Of a stretch of DNA of 23,200 bases, positions 5,729 through 13,966 are shown one piece after another. Below the pieces are notes generated by a model. The model saw only the letters and a list, made by a program, of their open reading frames with translations. It ran no database searches and was not told the DNA's origin. Numbering within the stretch: the first letter of the stretch is position 1; the number at the start of each line of letters is the position of its first letter. The translations under genes and the position numbers were made by a program. The stretch lies in IMG/VR virus record IMGVR_UViG_3300025132_000314, positions 1 to 23,200 of that record. One strand, 5' to 3'. The DNA comes from a virus.

Positions 5729-7534
5729 TTAATTTTTCTTAGTATTAATGGAAGATACTTCAGATTTATATTCATCTTCAATTTCATTTGACTCATTAAT
5801 AAGTGTTTTTGCATTAGTACCTAAATGTTTAAACAAATTTTCGTAATGCTTTAAGGCGGTGTTACTATAAGCCATCTTTTTATCATGCGCACCCAATGGG
5901 TCTCTACCTCTCACACCACTATCTTTGCTGTATTTATTAGCTTCTTTTGGTCTTCCAGAACCTGGCTGTCCACCTTCGTCTGAACCACCTTTATCATCTA
6001 ACTCATGACCTGTTCTTCCCATAGCCATGTCTGATGGTGTGCCTTGTGATTGTCCACTTTTAGCAGGATCATTACCTTCTGATTCAATCTGTTGTCTTCT
6101 AAATTTATTTTTGTAATCAAATATTATTTGGTCGTCATTATCTTTAATCTGTTCATCTGTAAAACCAAATATATTTTTGTAAATCCATTCGGATGACATT
6201 AAACCATCCCTAACCATTGAATCGGCTAAAGAAGTTTTTTGTGTCCATAATTCAAGTTTTTCTTGTTCATATATTGTTGATGGATTTGTTAAACCTAAAT
6301 CAAAATTTACAAGTTCTTGGTCTCTAAATCCCTGTGAATAGAGATGAACGACAGCAATCTTAGTCAATTCACTAACTACAATTCTTTGTATCCTTTCAAT
6401 TGTTCTGGCAAACCTAACATCTTCAGCTGCCAACGTAGCCTTTGAACCCAATCCTTCTTCATATCCTAAGAAAGCCTTTGGAACTCTCAATGAAGCCATT
6501 AGTCTGTTTCTCAGATACTCAATGTCATCTACAGCATCATAGCTCAAACCACTAAGTGATTCAATATTAGTTCCACTATCACCACCCCTTACAGGTAAGA
6601 AAAAGTCTTCTGTTAGATTTTGTATGTTGTAACGAAGATTGTAATCACCTGTTTTCTCATCTATGACAGGAGCTTTCTTCATTTTATTGATTGTCTGTTG
6701 CATAAAGTTATCAACTTCAGCAGGTGGTATGTTACCGATATCTAACTTGAATATTCTTTTTTCAGGTGCTCTCATTATACGATGTATCAACATAGCATCT
6801 TCCATAAGAGTTAATTGTTTCCAAACTTTACGTCCAGCCTCTAACATAGAACGACCATAAGGTACATAGTTTGAGTCTGATAGTAATCTGAAATGAGCTA
6901 TCTCATAATTCTCAAAAGTCTTCGTATCTTGTTTTTTCTCCGTATGTCTATTAGCATCTCCCTGTGGTGTTAACATAAACTGAACTAATTGTGGATTATC
7001 TGGATCGTGTCCTTCCATACGAGCAACGTCATAAGCTGACATCGGTGTAACATTTGTCACTCCGTACTTTTCTGTCACTTCTAATTGTAAAAAGAAGTCA
7101 CCATATTTATTCATATTACGAACCCACGGCCAAAGATTAAACTCAATATTGATTATATCGTAAAATAAATTATGTAAAATATCGTATATCTGATTATTAT
7201 CTGTTTGGATATCCAATACCTTACCGTATTCATTCTTCATAGTAGATTCATCTGAGTAAATATCTAAAGCAGATGCAATAATTGAATCAGTATCCATTGA
7301 CTCATAATCTCTAAATAAACCTAAGCGTAATTGTTGTTGATACAATTGGTCACTATATCCGTATTGTTGCATATTTGAATATAGTTTACTATACCTATCA
7401 ACTAAGTTAGTTTGGATACTAGATTGTAATTGTCCTGTGTCTACAATCTTTAGTTTTCTACCACCGATATTTCTAACAATTGTATTTGTAGAAAATAATC
7501 TTCTTAGTCTTGAAAATAAATCTTTTTCAGCCAT
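5729..7534 (-). CDS. 20: T4 gp20-like portal protein
   Basis: A 601-residue portal protein, the dodecameric ring at the capsid vertex through which DNA is packaged and ejected and which nucleates head assembly. The gp20 signature is clear: F-F-L-P-V-R-G-G-D-S-G-T (about 311-322), N-I-E-S-L-S-G-L, then Y-L-R-N-R-L-M-A-S-L-R-V-P-K-A-F-L-G (about 340-357) and the long crown helix with A-A-E-D-V-R-F-A-R-T-I. T4 gp20 is about 524 residues. The excess here is a hydrophilic, Gly/Ser/Lys-rich tail from about 485 that ends acidic, perhaps flexible. The ATG has an AGAGG-type RBS that overlaps the terminase stop region, 11 nt after that stop, so the two packaging genes are co-expressed. Confidence 0.95.
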   Translation of the reverse strand: MAEKDLFSRLRRLFSTNTIVRNIGGRKLKIVDTGQLQSSIQTNLVDRYSKLYSNMQQYGYSDQLYQQQLRLGLFRDYESMDTDSIIASALDIYSDESTMKNEYGKVLDIQTDNNQIYDILHNLFYDIINIEFNLWPWVRNMNKYGDFFLQLEVTEKYGVTNVTPMSAYDVARMEGHDPDNPQLVQFMLTPQGDANRHTEKKQDTKTFENYEIAHFRLLSDSNYVPYGRSMLEAGRKVWKQLTLMEDAMLIHRIMRAPEKRIFKLDIGNIPPAEVDNFMQQTINKMKKAPVIDEKTGDYNLRYNIQNLTEDFFLPVRGGDSGTNIESLSGLSYDAVDDIEYLRNRLMASLRVPKAFLGYEEGLGSKATLAAEDVRFARTIERIQRIVVSELTKIAVVHLYSQGFRDQELVNFDLGLTNPSTIYEQEKLELWTQKTSLADSMVRDGLMSSEWIYKNIFGFTDEQIKDNDDQIIFDYKNKFRRQQIESEGNDPAKSGQSQGTPSDMAMGRTGHELDDKGGSDEGGQPGSGRPKEANKYSKDSGVRGRDPLGAHDKKMAYSNTALKHYENLFKHLGTNAKTLINESNEIEDEYKSEVSSINTKKN

Positions 7535-7545
7535 AATTTTACCTC

Positions 7546-9123
7546 TTAGTTAATTAACCAATCTAAGTTTTCTTTTTCTCCGTTGGGACCTATTTCCATT
7601 TCCCAAGAGTTAGTCTTATTGGTTGGTTTTTGTGGTATCATTTGTGTTGATACACCACTTAAAGTTTTTTTAGTTAGTTCTATACCTTCATTTCTTAATC
7701 TTAATGCAGTATCTCTTACCCAAAGAGTCAAAGCAAAACTCATAACTAAATCATCGTTATATCCCTGCATCGCTTCAGCTTTATTGTTGTTATATATAAA
7801 TACAAACAATTCATCAATTAATCTATTTGAACGAACAATTACTGATTTTTCTCTGAAATATTCTTCTAATTTAGATATTACTAATGGTCTTGTTTTCATA
7901 GTCATACTAAATCCAGCTACCATATTTCTATCTTGTGTTCGATATCTGTTATTTATTTGATGTTCAGTATCTACATACTTCAAATCTTTACTTGTGTAAA
8001 ATAAGTTTTCATAACCTCTATCAATACATTGTTGTAGAGCAGCCCAACCTATGTTATTATTTTCAACAACCAATAAAGCGTTATTATATTCTGTGGCAAC
8101 GTTGACACATAAATTACCAAAATCTTTTGTAGACATTCTACCTTTATACTCAGCTACTTGTTCCATAGTTTCTATATCCATAACGTGAAACGCTGAATAA
8201 TCCGAACCATCCCCTCTACTAACATCAGCACTTAGTACATAGTCTTTTGTATAGTTTGGTGATTGCCATATCCAAAGGTTACTATCTACTCCTCTTTTCT
8301 CTAAAGGGTCTTGAGCTTGCTTCTCTCTGTACTCTTCAAGTATAACACCATCAATAACTGTTTGTCCTGAAGTTATAAAATCACAATCACATTCTTGAGC
8401 AGCTAATGAAGGACCTAATAATTTATCTTGCTCTTTTCTCCAATCTTTATTTCTTTCTGGATGTAGATTCCAATGTAATTTAATAAAGTTCCAATCATTT
8501 GTCCCATCTTCGGCACCCACCCAAGTTTTGTGAAACCAATTACCCACACCATTCGGAGTAGATAGTGCGATACATTGTCCACCAGTAGATAGTGTCTGTG
8601 AAGCAGCAGCCCATATCGGTTCAATTTTATCAATAAAAGCAGCCTCATCCAATATTAATAATGAAAGAGCCTCAGAACGACCAGAATCTTCTCCGCTTGA
8701 GACTGCTTTAATTTGTGAACCATTCTTATATCTCAAAGATAGTTTATTATCTTCCGTACATTTTTGTTTCAACCAAGAGGGTAAGTTGGCGTGCATCACT
8801 CTTACTTTTGTAACTAAGTTTTTTGCAGTATCTTGTTTAGTTGCAATTACTAAAATATTTTTATCTTGTCCGAATGTCATCATCCAAAGTGAATAACCAG
8901 CAGTTAAAGTTGATAAACCTAACTGACGAGCTTTTAGTATAATGTTGAATCTATGGTCTTCAAAAGTACCTAATGCTTTTTCTTGATACTCGTATAAATG
9001 AAATGGCACTTTTCCTTTCATTGGATGCTGAACAACGCAATATTTTTTCAGAAAATATACAGGATCTTGAGCACACTTTGTATACTCTTTTTTTATTACT
9101 TCTTTTAGTACTTGTGGTTTCAT
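7546..9123 (-). CDS. 17: Terminase large subunit (T4 gp17-like packaging ATPase/nuclease)
   Basis: A 525-residue DNA-packaging motor protein. It hydrolyses ATP to drive DNA into the prohead through the portal and cuts concatemers. The ATPase half has an adenine-binding region (F-H-L-Y-E-Y-Q, about 41-47), a Walker A variant K-A-R-Q-L-G-L-S-T (64-72), Walker B L-L-I-L-D-E-A (155-161) and a coupling motif A-L-S-T-P-N-G (186-192). The nuclease half has acidic metal ligands in S-A-D-V-S-R-G-D-G-S-D-Y (298-309), V-V-E-N-N-N (352-357) and N-D-D-L-V (456-460). I use the ATG at 9123, with AGGA 8 nt upstream and a TAATG overlap with the preceding gene; the in-frame TTG at 9159 would lie inside that gene. 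No separate small terminase is recognisable here. Confidence 0.96.
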   Translation of the reverse strand: MKPQVLKEVIKKEYTKCAQDPVYFLKKYCVVQHPMKGKVPFHLYEYQEKALGTFEDHRFNIILKARQLGLSTLTAGYSLWMMTFGQDKNILVIATKQDTAKNLVTKVRVMHANLPSWLKQKCTEDNKLSLRYKNGSQIKAVSSGEDSGRSEALSLLILDEAAFIDKIEPIWAAASQTLSTGGQCIALSTPNGVGNWFHKTWVGAEDGTNDWNFIKLHWNLHPERNKDWRKEQDKLLGPSLAAQECDCDFITSGQTVIDGVILEEYREKQAQDPLEKRGVDSNLWIWQSPNYTKDYVLSADVSRGDGSDYSAFHVMDIETMEQVAEYKGRMSTKDFGNLCVNVATEYNNALLVVENNNIGWAALQQCIDRGYENLFYTSKDLKYVDTEHQINNRYRTQDRNMVAGFSMTMKTRPLVISKLEEYFREKSVIVRSNRLIDELFVFIYNNNKAEAMQGYNDDLVMSFALTLWVRDTALRLRNEGIELTKKTLSGVSTQMIPQKPTNKTNSWEMEIGPNGEKENLDWLIN

Positions 9124-9461
9124 TATATCTTTCCTAAAATAAATCCTATTCCTAACCAAAGATATTGACTTTCATACCATTTCGGCTTTACTAACTCTAC
9201 TAACTTTTCATTCAGCTCATCACGAGTTTTTAATAAATTAATTTGTTTATCCTTAGCATCTAGTAATAGTGAATCAACTTTTGCCTGTTCCTCCATCTTT
9301 GATACTAATTCTTCACATATCGAAAGAGAGTTTGCTATACGAGCACTGTCTGCCTGTAATTCTTTGATATTGTTAGCAATATTTATCATCTCTTTTTGAG
9401 TAAGAGTCACATCTTGAGAAAACAAAGGTACTAGTAGTAATATTGTAATAAAGTATCTCAT
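9123..9461 (-). CDS. Small exported membrane protein with coiled coil (lysis candidate)
   Basis: About 112 residues. M-R-Y-F-I-T-I-L-L-L-V-P-L-F-S-Q is a short signal-peptide-like N-terminus. A charged helical/coiled-coil middle (about 20-85, with K-E-L-Q-A-D-S-A-R-I) follows, then a C-terminal hydrophobic stretch (Y-L-W-L-G-I-G-F-I-L-G-K-I). That topology resembles a single-protein spanin or another envelope-spanning lysis factor, but no lipobox cysteine is seen at the signal end, so this stays a guess. I place the start at the ATG at 9461, one base after the upstream TAG. A TTG at 9476 would add five residues inside the previous gene. The stop overlaps the terminase start (TAATG). Confidence 0.65.
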   Translation of the reverse strand: MRYFITILLLVPLFSQDVTLTQKEMINIANNIKELQADSARIANSLSICEELVSKMEEQAKVDSLLLDAKDKQINLLKTRDELNEKLVELVKPKWYESQYLWLGIGFILGKI

Positions 9462-9462
9462 A

Positions 9463-9771
9463 CTACTTCTTAGCAAATTTACGAAGAAATTCTACTGCCT
9501 CATCAGCGTTGTCTTCATCAAATGCTTTTTCCATTTTTTGTGTTTTCTTTTTACTAATCGTTAGTTTACGTTTTAGACTACCAATTTCTCTTTTAGAAGC
9601 TTTTTTAGTTGTTTCCAATTCTTTTATCTGTTTTTCAACCTTCTTTTCTTCTTTTTTGTTTTCTTTTATAACCCCTTCTAGTTCTTTTACTTCTTTACTT
9701 TTAGCTGCACTAGCTGCAAAAAGACCACCAATTAAACCTAAGAGTCCAAGTATTAATTTCCATATTTTCAT
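9463..9771 (-). CDS. Small membrane-anchored coiled-coil protein (i-spanin-like)
   Basis: 102 residues. Residues 3-22 (W-K-L-I-L-G-L-L-G-L-I-G-G-L-F-A-A-S-A-A) form one N-terminal transmembrane helix. A very charged K/E coiled coil follows (about 25-85) and then a short acidic-to-basic tail. This is the layout of Rz-type inner-membrane spanins, but also of many other anchored coiled-coil proteins, so function is unproven. The ATG overlaps the upstream stop (ATGA) and has GGAG 8 nt upstream. The next gene also encodes an exported or membrane protein and starts one base after this stop; the pair may act together. Confidence 0.65.
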   Translation of the reverse strand: MKIWKLILGLLGLIGGLFAASAAKSKEVKELEGVIKENKKEEKKVEKQIKELETTKKASKREIGSLKRKLTISKKKTQKMEKAFDEDNADEAVEFLRKFAKK

Positions 9772-10298
9772 TGTTCGCTCTCCAATTGTTCTAAAACTTC
9801 TGTGTATTTACCTAAAGCCTCATCTGCTTCCTTTTGAAACTTTTCAATGTTTACATCCCATTTTTCTTTTTCTAATTCAGGATAATTAACACCGACATTG
9901 TTATACCATTCGGGTGCTTTCATATCTTTCCATTCTTTGATGGCTTGTATTTGGTCTTTTATGTAACTTATTTTATTATTGATTACTTTTTGTTTTTCCC
10001 ATTCCTCATATTCACCCTTTACTCTTAGTTTGTTTTCAAACTTTACTTGACAATCAAAACAATGACCATAAAGACTCCACATTTTATCATCTAATTTTTT
10101 TTTCATAACTTTACCACAACTTGGACAAAACATCGGCATTCTAGCATCAGCCATAATTTTTGAAAGTTTGCTTATCTTATCACCGGGCTTTTCTTTTTTT
10201 CCCTCATAACCAACCATTACTCTTTTTTCAGGAGTTTTACCTTTTAGTAAATCTCCAAGTGCTTTATTTTGTCTTTCTGTTTCTCTGCTGTATGACAT
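9768..10298 (-). CDS. Zinc-ribbon protein of unknown function
   Basis: 176 residues. A four-cysteine zinc ribbon is visible: C-P-S-C-G-K at about 58-63 and C-F-D-C at about 80-83, preceded by G-H. The N-terminal 55 residues are basic and probably flexible. The C-terminal half is helical, rich in W, K and E (E-W-E-K-Q, K-E-W-K-D-M-K, E-K-W-D-V) and acidic at the end. Similar zinc-ribbon genes occur near terminase genes in marine T4-like phages as far as I recall, without known function. Nucleic-acid or protein binding is plausible. The ATG has GGAG 6 nt upstream and lies 9 nt after the previous stop. Confidence 0.75.
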   Translation of the reverse strand: MSYSRETERQNKALGDLLKGKTPEKRVMVGYEGKKEKPGDKISKLSKIMADARMPMFCPSCGKVMKKKLDDKMWSLYGHCFDCQVKFENKLRVKGEYEEWEKQKVINNKISYIKDQIQAIKEWKDMKAPEWYNNVGVNYPELEKEKWDVNIEKFQKEADEALGKYTEVLEQLESEQ

Positions 10299-10307
10299 AA
10301 CCTACTC

Positions 10308-13300
10308 CTATACGAATTTTAACATACCTAAGATTTGATTTGCTGGTGCAAATGCGCCGGTATATTTATATAGTTTTCCTTTAAATACAAAAGTAATCCC
10401 TTCTGATGGTACTACTGATTTTAAACCACCAATAGCATTCAATCTATCTAGTTGAGTTTTTAATGTGTTTAATACCTTTGGATTCTTTGATTTTTTAACT
10501 TGTGAAATCGCTTTAATCAAATCTTGTCTGATTTTTTGCACAGCTTTTTTAGGATTAGCAGCTATAAAATCACTAAGATTAGAAAGTATTTCGGCTCCTA
10601 ATTCAAAGAAAAGAACTTCCCAATCTCTTATGTGTTTCTTTTGTAGTTTTGCATGATCCATTTTATCTGTTGATAATATCCAATCTAAAAACTTTGGATA
10701 TTTTTTTAAATCTTTTCTTATCTGTGGTACTTTGTAAGACTTATCAAAGAAAGCCCATCTTCTAACTAACTTTACTAAAATTCTATTATCTGGATTTTTA
10801 TAATCTGTTTGTTTAGCGCCATTATAAATGTACTCCATCCAATATGCCTGATGATATTCAGCTAATGTATTACTTCCTTTTAAATTATATTCTTTTTGCA
10901 ATTTATCCAATTTACCTAAGAAATAACTTTGTCTTTTACTGAAGTCTTTAACTTTTGGTAACTGTGATATGAAAGGTTTTTCAATTTTAAATGCTTTTTG
11001 TATGTCTTGGTTTACCTGTTTAATCATACCAGCCAACATTCTAGCACTACCTCTATCTTCTCCGATTGGTGCACCAGCAGAATCATACTCAATAGTTCCG
11101 TGAAACTGTAATAGTGATTTATCATAAGGTATGACATTTGCAGTCTTAGGATATATAACCTCTAAAGACATAAATTTTTTACCTTCATCAAATATTTTAT
11201 TTTTTTGAGCATCACTCAAACTAGCTACTGCTTTTTGTAAATCTCTCATAGCGTAAACAAATGCTTTTTCAATTTCACCCCTACCAGCAAACATATTTTT
11301 AATTCCATTTATATCCAATGCATTAGCACCATAATTTTTAATATGTCCTTTGTTACGGGCTGCGATAAGTTTTCCATTCTTCCAACTCACCATTATATTC
11401 TGACCATCTGTCTTTTCTGTAACTGCCCCCTCACTATCCAGTTTTCCCTGTAGTGTATTAATAATTAGTTTTCTAAAATCTGAAAATGTCAAATTTTTAT
11501 CATCAAATGGATGATTAAGATGTCCATATGCACCACCTTCCAATATTAGTTTGACTTCTTTATCTAAATTAAATTTTTCAAATAAGGATTCTATCTCATA
11601 AGAGTCTTCATCGGCTCCAGCTGCAAACAATGTACCTATTATATTATTTATAGCCGCTGTTGTTCCCATCCAACTAACAACTTCCCAACCCAAAGGTTTG
11701 ACAACACCATCCATCCATTTTTTATACTTAGTTACAGCTGATGTTGAACCAGCTGCTTGTCCGTGGTCTAAATAAGTCAAAGGTACTGACCTGTATTCTT
11801 TTGTTATTGAATTTTTTGCATCGTTACTCAAAACATAGTCAACAACTTTCCAACCAGCTTCTTTATAGATTGAATCTAACCATTTTTTAGAAGTTTCTTT
11901 GTATGTGTTGTAATCAGTATAGAATGTCGAAGGCCCATCATCTAAATTTCCGTTAGGTGTGGATGTAGCTTCCAGTAAAAACTCTTCAATGAGTTCATCT
12001 GATAAATCATATGATTCAAATAATTTTCTAAATTTGTTTGTCATCATATTATACACACCTTTATCGAAATAACCAAATACTTTTTTGAATCCTTTTATTC
12101 TTTCTTTTTCATCTACATTGGGATCACCTAATAGTTGTCTCATCTGTGTACCACTTACATTACCTGCTTGTGGTGCTGTGAGATAGTAGCCATGAATATC
12201 AAATCCCTCTAAATTGTTTTTGTTTTTAATAAAATCTTGATAGTAAGTTTTTCCACCACCTTTTTTAGTTCCACCTTTTAATCTACCAGCATCTTTAACA
12301 CCAAAAGCATAAACAACTGCTGTGGTATTGGGATTAAATTTTTTGAGTAGATTAGCTGCTACATATGGAGTTTTCTCTTGTATAATTCTATTTTTTGGAA
12401 TACCCATCTTAACCATATGTCGAACTTTTTCTTTGAAGTCCATTGGATGTCTTGGTGGTTGTTTTATATTAGATGTAGTTATGTAGGCTTCATCAACTCT
12501 TTTACTTAACCATTTGTAAGTAGCTAAATGTCCACTATGAAATGGTTGAAATCTACCACCAAATACTCCGATGACTTTTTTGATTTGTTTTTGTTCATTT
12601 ACTTTTTTATAACCACTACCATAAGGAACGGAAGTGTTTCCTTTCTTCTTCATCTTTTTTACCATCTTACGACTTGGTGATGGTAACATACCAGCTGGTG
12701 CTCCGAGCTCCTCATTCTTCTTTTTGGTTTTCTTCTTCATCTTATTGATGTAAGCACGGTAAACAGCAGCCTGTGATGTCTTACCCATTTCTCTAGCTCT
12801 TTGTTCCATAGCAACTGCTGCTTGTATTTTATGAGCGTGAGATTTACCACTACCTCTGATTTTACTAACCGATGCCTTAGCATCTTTGACTGTAGCAAAC
12901 TTTAATCCTTTGATTGTTCCTTTTGGATTCTCATCTGTGTATAAATCAGAGTGTGACTTTGAACCACGATGTTGTCCTTTTTTACGAGGTACTCTTGGTG
13001 CCTCATCAACACTTTTTAAAAAATCTTTATCTCTACCCATTCTGAATTTGACAACAGGCCTTCCATTTATAGTTGGCATTCCGTATTTATCTTTTCCAAT
13101 ATTTTTTACAAACACCTTTTTGTTTTTAAATCTTCCTGTTAGAATTGTATCTCCAACATTCACATCTATTTTAATTTTTTCATCTAATATCTTTTGTTTA
13201 GCTATCCACTTTTTACCTCTGAAATTCTTCACGGGTTTACGGATAAAATTACCTATACCTTTTTTAACCAACATATTGAATTTTTTTGTAGCTGCTTTTT

Positions 13301-13934
13301 CACTCAAAGTATCACTATTGTTAACCATCATAAAATTAGCATTACCGAAAAGTCCCTGAAAAACTTCTCTATTTCGTTGAACATCTCTCCAGCTTTTTTC
13401 TACTAGCTCTGGATTGAGTTTACGTGGTCTTTCCATATTTCTTTGTTGAGCTATTTCTAAATCCGTATGAACAAATACCATAAAACAATCGTAACCTATT
13501 TCTTCGAGTTCCATTTTTTGTTCTTTAATCTTATTGTATTTATGTCCTGTACCATCTATGATTAAACCTAACCTACCATCCATGTAGAGTTTCTTACGCG
13601 CAGCTGTAAGTTCTTTTGCTCTACTTCGTAATCCGCTGTAGTCTTCGTAATCAGGATCGGTTAATTGTCTGAATAGTTCTTCTGGCATATCATCTAAATC
13701 TGTACCGAATCCATACTTCTTCAACATACGAACTAATTCTTTATCTTGATTGACTAATTTCAACCCATAAGCCGATACATTTATCTTCTTAGGGATGCCA
13801 AACAATCCACTACCAACAAATCCTTTACCACTACCAGGACCGCCAGCCAAAAATACTGCTTTGAGAATACCAGGATCGTTGATTCCTTCTTCTATTAAAA
13901 AAGGTTCTGTTAAATATTTTGTAAGTTTATCCAT
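10308..13934 (-). CDS. Fused P-loop kinase, nucleotidyltransferase and RNA-ligase-like enzyme (possible polyprotein)
   Basis: 1208 residues with three recognisable catalytic domains. (1) About 25-215: P-loop kinase of the zeta-toxin/polynucleotide-kinase type, with Walker A G-G-P-G-S-G-K-G (31-38), L-I-I-D-G-T-G (124-130) and an Arg-rich lid (R-N-M-E-R-P-R-K, 165-172). (2) About 450-625: cytidylyltransferase-like fold with G-G-R-F-Q-P-F-H-S-G-H (459-469) and V-S-G-T-Q-M-R (593-599), as in NMN adenylyltransferases. (3) About 800-1208: covalent nucleotidyltransferase (RNA/DNA ligase class) with E-K-T-D-G (840-844, Lys841 the adenylation site), A-R-N-K-G-H (859-864), S-L-E-V-I-Y (923-928), S-E-G-I-T-F (1177-1182) and K-L-Y-K (1187-1190). 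Basic linkers join them, and 660-780 is an unknown internally duplicated segment. Leaders ending in LTE, LLE and ILE precede domains. No SD is seen before the ATG. RNA or nick repair is one plausible role; substrates are unknown. Confidence 0.88.
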   Translation of the reverse strand: MDKLTKYLTEPFLIEEGINDPGILKAVFLAGGPGSGKGFVGSGLFGIPKKINVSAYGLKLVNQDKELVRMLKKYGFGTDLDDMPEELFRQLTDPDYEDYSGLRSRAKELTAARKKLYMDGRLGLIIDGTGHKYNKIKEQKMELEEIGYDCFMVFVHTDLEIAQQRNMERPRKLNPELVEKSWRDVQRNREVFQGLFGNANFMMVNNSDTLSEKAATKKFNMLVKKGIGNFIRKPVKNFRGKKWIAKQKILDEKIKIDVNVGDTILTGRFKNKKVFVKNIGKDKYGMPTINGRPVVKFRMGRDKDFLKSVDEAPRVPRKKGQHRGSKSHSDLYTDENPKGTIKGLKFATVKDAKASVSKIRGSGKSHAHKIQAAVAMEQRAREMGKTSQAAVYRAYINKMKKKTKKKNEELGAPAGMLPSPSRKMVKKMKKKGNTSVPYGSGYKKVNEQKQIKKVIGVFGGRFQPFHSGHLATYKWLSKRVDEAYITTSNIKQPPRHPMDFKEKVRHMVKMGIPKNRIIQEKTPYVAANLLKKFNPNTTAVVYAFGVKDAGRLKGGTKKGGGKTYYQDFIKNKNNLEGFDIHGYYLTAPQAGNVSGTQMRQLLGDPNVDEKERIKGFKKVFGYFDKGVYNMMTNKFRKLFESYDLSDELIEEFLLEATSTPNGNLDDGPSTFYTDYNTYKETSKKWLDSIYKEAGWKVVDYVLSNDAKNSITKEYRSVPLTYLDHGQAAGSTSAVTKYKKWMDGVVKPLGWEVVSWMGTTAAINNIIGTLFAAGADEDSYEIESLFEKFNLDKEVKLILEGGAYGHLNHPFDDKNLTFSDFRKLIINTLQGKLDSEGAVTEKTDGQNIMVSWKNGKLIAARNKGHIKNYGANALDINGIKNMFAGRGEIEKAFVYAMRDLQKAVASLSDAQKNKIFDEGKKFMSLEVIYPKTANVIPYDKSLLQFHGTIEYDSAGAPIGEDRGSARMLAGMIKQVNQDIQKAFKIEKPFISQLPKVKDFSKRQSYFLGKLDKLQKEYNLKGSNTLAEYHQAYWMEYIYNGAKQTDYKNPDNRILVKLVRRWAFFDKSYKVPQIRKDLKKYPKFLDWILSTDKMDHAKLQKKHIRDWEVLFFELGAEILSNLSDFIAANPKKAVQKIRQDLIKAISQVKKSKNPKVLNTLKTQLDRLNAIGGLKSVVPSEGITFVFKGKLYKYTGAFAPANQILGMLKFV
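10363..10370 (-). promoter_or_regulatory. Possible T4-type late promoter core (TATAAATA)
   Basis: The minus strand reads TATAAATA here, correctly oriented, inside the last codons of the 1208-residue gene and about 65 nt before the zinc-ribbon gene start at 10298. It would suit a late promoter for the lysis/terminase genes. The same octamer occurs by chance inside other AT-rich coding sequence, so support is slight. Confidence 0.25.
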
Positions 13935-13966
13935 AACAATAAATATTAAATAGTTTATTTATTATT

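Noticed and set aside
9124-9159. TTG at 9159 as the terminase start
   Set aside because: It would extend the protein inside the upstream gene; the ATG at 9123 has a well-spaced AGGA and the usual stop/start overlap.
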